A program made the position numbers and the translations under genes. Positions 17,022-18,343 of a DNA stretch of 18,343 nucleotides are shown piece after piece. The DNA comes from Acidobacteriota bacterium (GTDB lineage Bacteria; Acidobacteriota; Terriglobia; Terriglobales; Acidobacteriaceae). The stretch's first letter is position 1. Each line of letters begins with the position of its first letter. The stretch spans positions 7,288 through 25,630 of the forward strand of contig QIAR01000106.1 in NCBI GenBank assembly GCA_003225595.1. The letters run 5' to 3'. The notes under the pieces were generated by a model that was given only the letters and a program-made list of their open reading frames with translations, made no database searches and was not told the DNA's origin.

Positions 17022-17393
17022 CTAAATCTCTACCAACTCTGGCTTACTTCGTAAGACACTTAAAATGCCCTGTTCCGACGTCTCGACTCGCTTGGAACGG
17101 ATATCAACGAAGGCCCAGTAGAAAATACTATTGTTCCTTTCCGCCGCTACCGCGAGAATCTTCATCTGGGGATAGCGGCCGAGCAGAAAGCCGCATAAAC
17201 CCGGTCGAACTTCCGGCTGCTCTGAGGAAACAATCAGATAGTCAGGACGCATGCGTTCAACCAGCTCGGTTATCTCCGCTTCATCCTGTGTTTCGCCGAC
17301 GATCTCGATATCAGGCTGATCCCCTACAGTTGCTAGAACCAAGTCCCTCATCAAGCGCGGCCGATTTGCCACCAGCACTCTGACTCTTTGCAC
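17022..17393 (-). CDS. Stand-alone receiver-like protein lacking the phosphorylation site (pseudo-receiver)
   Basis: A 123-residue single-domain protein (with the start chosen) with the length and pattern of a CheY-like receiver: VRVLVANRPRLMRDLV (4-19), PDIEIVGE (27-34), RPDYLIVSS (49-57), MKILAVAAE near 80. The residues needed for phosphotransfer are gone: the acidic pair after strand 1 is A9-N10, the acceptor Asp position aligns with S56, the conserved Thr/Ser after strand 4 is Ala, and no matching Lys is seen. It has no output domain. It lies between the LuxR-type regulator and the antiterminator gene and probably acts through protein contacts; that is inference. Start: GTG 17393 follows GGAGAGG closely; ATG 17483 (no ribosome site) and TTG 17588 are in the same frame but add residues unlike a receiver. 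Confidence 0.65.
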   Translation of the reverse strand: MQRVRVLVANRPRLMRDLVLATVGDQPDIEIVGETQDEAEITELVERMRPDYLIVSSEQPEVRPGLCGFLLGRYPQMKILAVAAERNNSIFYWAFVDIRSKRVETSEQGILSVLRSKPELVEI

Positions 17394-17473
17394 GGCCCTC
17401 TCCGTGCCGGAAGTATCTCCTGCGGAGGTAAAAAAGATAAGGTTCAAATGTGAGCCAGAGGTACACAAGAAGG

Positions 17474-17550
17474 GAAGTACCATTAGAGGTTCAATTAGAG
17501 TTAGAGAAACCGCCTCAGGCTTGCGGCACGAAGTACCATGAAAGTACCAG
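17474..17550 (-). repeat. Three direct repeats of TGGTACTT between the two regulator genes
   Basis: Read on the plus strand, GAAGTACCAT occurs at 17474-17483 and 17530-17539, and AAAGTACCAG at 17541-17550. The last two start 11 bases apart, about one helical turn, and the first is 56 bases away. They lie in the 187 bases between the LuxR-type stop and the chosen pseudo-receiver start, so an internal promoter with operator sites is possible. A second short direct repeat, AGGTTCAA, occurs at 17440-17447 and 17487-17494. I see no convincing -10/-35 pair. Confidence 0.4.
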
Positions 17551-17580
17551 CCTTCCCCGCAGGATGGCTGGCAACGTTCG

Positions 17581-18249
17581 TCAGGCAACCGCTCCTGGCA
17601 TTCGACAGAGCTCGACGGCAGCTAGGCGATCCGAAGCCCCCAATTTTCGTAGCATGCGGTGAATGTGATTCTTTACCGTTTGTTCCGACAAATTCAACTG
17701 GGAGGCAATCTCCTTGTTGGTAAGTCCGCGACTGATCATCTGCACGAGTTGTTGCTCACGGCGCGTGAGACCGAGACTGTGCTTGATATGAAAACTTGGA
17801 GTTTGCGCCCTTTGTGTGGCCACATGTTGAAACAGGCTCAAGCAGAGGGTGGGCGGGCACACGGCCTCATCGCCCGCGACAGAACGAACCGCGGCCGCTA
17901 CTTCCACGGCGGATGCGTCCTTTAGCACGTAGCCGACTACTCCATCACGTACGGCACGCAGAAATGTTTCGCGATTGGCTTCCATGCCGACCATCACCAC
18001 TTTGAGACCGGGAACCGCCGTACGCACTTCAGCAATGAGTTGCAAGTCTGACAGGCCGATCGCGGCGGAATCAGACAGCAGAACTTCGGGTGCCGCTGCC
18101 GCAATCTGCCCCACGACTTGGGGAGAGAATGCAGAGGCCCCGACCACGCGGATGTCGGTCTTCTTATTAAGAAGCCGTGTAAGGGCTTCGCGCAGCAGTC
18201 GATTCTCTGCCAATATGAAGACGGAAATATTTTCTACCGCAACGGACAT
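17581..18249 (-). CDS. NarL/LuxR-family response regulator
   Basis: A 222-residue two-domain regulator. Seen: a receiver domain (about 8-125) with VFILAENRLLREAL (10-23), the likely phospho-acceptor D60 in PEVLLSD, and K110 in YVLKDAS; then a linker and a LuxR-type helix-turn-helix (about 160-215) with LTRREQQLVQMISRGLTNKEIA (161 on) and LSEQTVKNHIHRMLRKLGA, which binds DNA. The first acidic pocket is altered (A14-E15 for the usual DD) and the Thr/Ser switch residue is Gly88, so phosphorylation control may be weak or replaced. ATG 18249 has AGAGG five bases upstream, inside a leader motif shared with the NusG-like gene. It is the first gene of the operon seen here, and could control it; no partner histidine kinase is in the window. 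Confidence 0.93.
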   Translation of the reverse strand: MSVAVENISVFILAENRLLREALTRLLNKKTDIRVVGASAFSPQVVGQIAAAAPEVLLSDSAAIGLSDLQLIAEVRTAVPGLKVVMVGMEANRETFLRAVRDGVVGYVLKDASAVEVAAAVRSVAGDEAVCPPTLCLSLFQHVATQRAQTPSFHIKHSLGLTRREQQLVQMISRGLTNKEIASQLNLSEQTVKNHIHRMLRKLGASDRLAAVELCRMPGAVA

Positions 18250-18283
18250 AGTGACCTCTGCACGTACGCATGTGCCCCCTCAC
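18250..18283 (-). promoter_or_regulatory. Leader element of the LuxR-type gene (copy 2 of the shared two-part motif)
   Basis: On the minus strand GTGAGGGGGC (18283-18274) and AGAGGTCACT (18259-18250) are separated by 14 bases and the second block touches the ATG. Between and overlapping them GCACATGCGTACGTGC is nearly palindromic (one mismatch and one wobble of eight pairs). GTGA and TCAC again face each other around the ribosome site. The remaining bases to 18343 show no clear promoter. Confidence 0.5.
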
Positions 18284-18343
18284 GCGTTCTGTTGTGTTTC
18301 CCGAAAGGATACTCCTCTTTTTGGCTAACCGCCTTAGAAACAA

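Noticed and set aside
17430..17483. GGTAC / GTACC inverted repeat followed at a distance by a T-run on the minus strand, considered as a terminator
   Set aside because: The stem is only five pairs with a 12-base loop and the T-run is about 26 bases away.
17525..17550. TGGTACTT copies considered as sigma-54 (-24/-12) promoter elements
   Set aside because: The GG and GC pairs are not at the required ten-base spacing in any of the three copies.
18323..18333. GGCGGTTAGCC on the minus strand, similar to the RfaH ops element start GGCGGTAG
   Set aside because: It needs an inserted T and lacks the rest of the ops pattern; GGTTAGC recurs before the NusG-like gene but without the GGC start. Too weak to call.

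Overview
The window is one long, co-directional polysaccharide (exopolysaccharide, capsule or O-antigen) biosynthesis locus. Every gene I can support lies on the minus strand, so transcription runs from about 18.25 kb down to 1. I see no tRNA, rRNA, CRISPR array, transposase or plasmid feature. Domain content (a NusG-like antiterminator, a giant multi-SLBB export protein, a PAP2-Wzi fusion, a kinase-less chain-length protein) fits a Gram-negative soil-type bacterium. Acidobacteriota is my best guess, from family knowledge rather than from any taxonomic marker in the sequence.

In transcription order, the first block (18249 to 16199) is regulatory. It holds a NarL/LuxR-type response regulator, a stand-alone receiver-like protein that has lost its phosphorylation residues, a possible 43-residue small protein, and a NusG/RfaH/UpxY-type antiterminator. 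The second block (16075 to 8500) is export and assembly: a 1151-residue Wza-like SLBB protein, a PAP2-phosphatase plus Wzi-like outer-membrane protein, and a Wzz-type chain-length protein without a kinase domain. The third block (8478 to 1) makes and handles the repeat unit: GT2 glycosyltransferase, zinc-ribbon methyltransferase, Wzx flippase, second GT2, second methyltransferase, Wzy polymerase, GT4 glycosyltransferase, and the N-terminal 131 residues of a sugar-nucleotide epimerase/dehydratase cut by the window edge.

The parts add up to a Wzx/Wzy-dependent pathway. GTs build a lipid-linked repeat, methyltransferases may decorate it, Wzx flips it, Wzy polymerises it, Wzz sets length, and the SLBB and Wzi-like proteins move it through and onto the outer membrane. 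The NusG paralog probably lets RNA polymerase read through the roughly 16 kb operon. No initiating phosphoglycosyltransferase and no tyrosine kinase/phosphatase is present here; they may lie outside the window.

The most unusual points are in the regulatory block. A two-part leader motif (GTGAGGGGGC, then AGAGGTCACT, the latter holding the Shine-Dalgarno) stands before both the LuxR-type regulator and the NusG-like gene. The two adjacent receiver-fold proteins have degenerate phosphorylation sites. TGGTACTT is repeated three times between the two regulator genes. No gap between genes exceeds 300 bases; the longest, 16769-17021, is described through the small ORF and the leader element.
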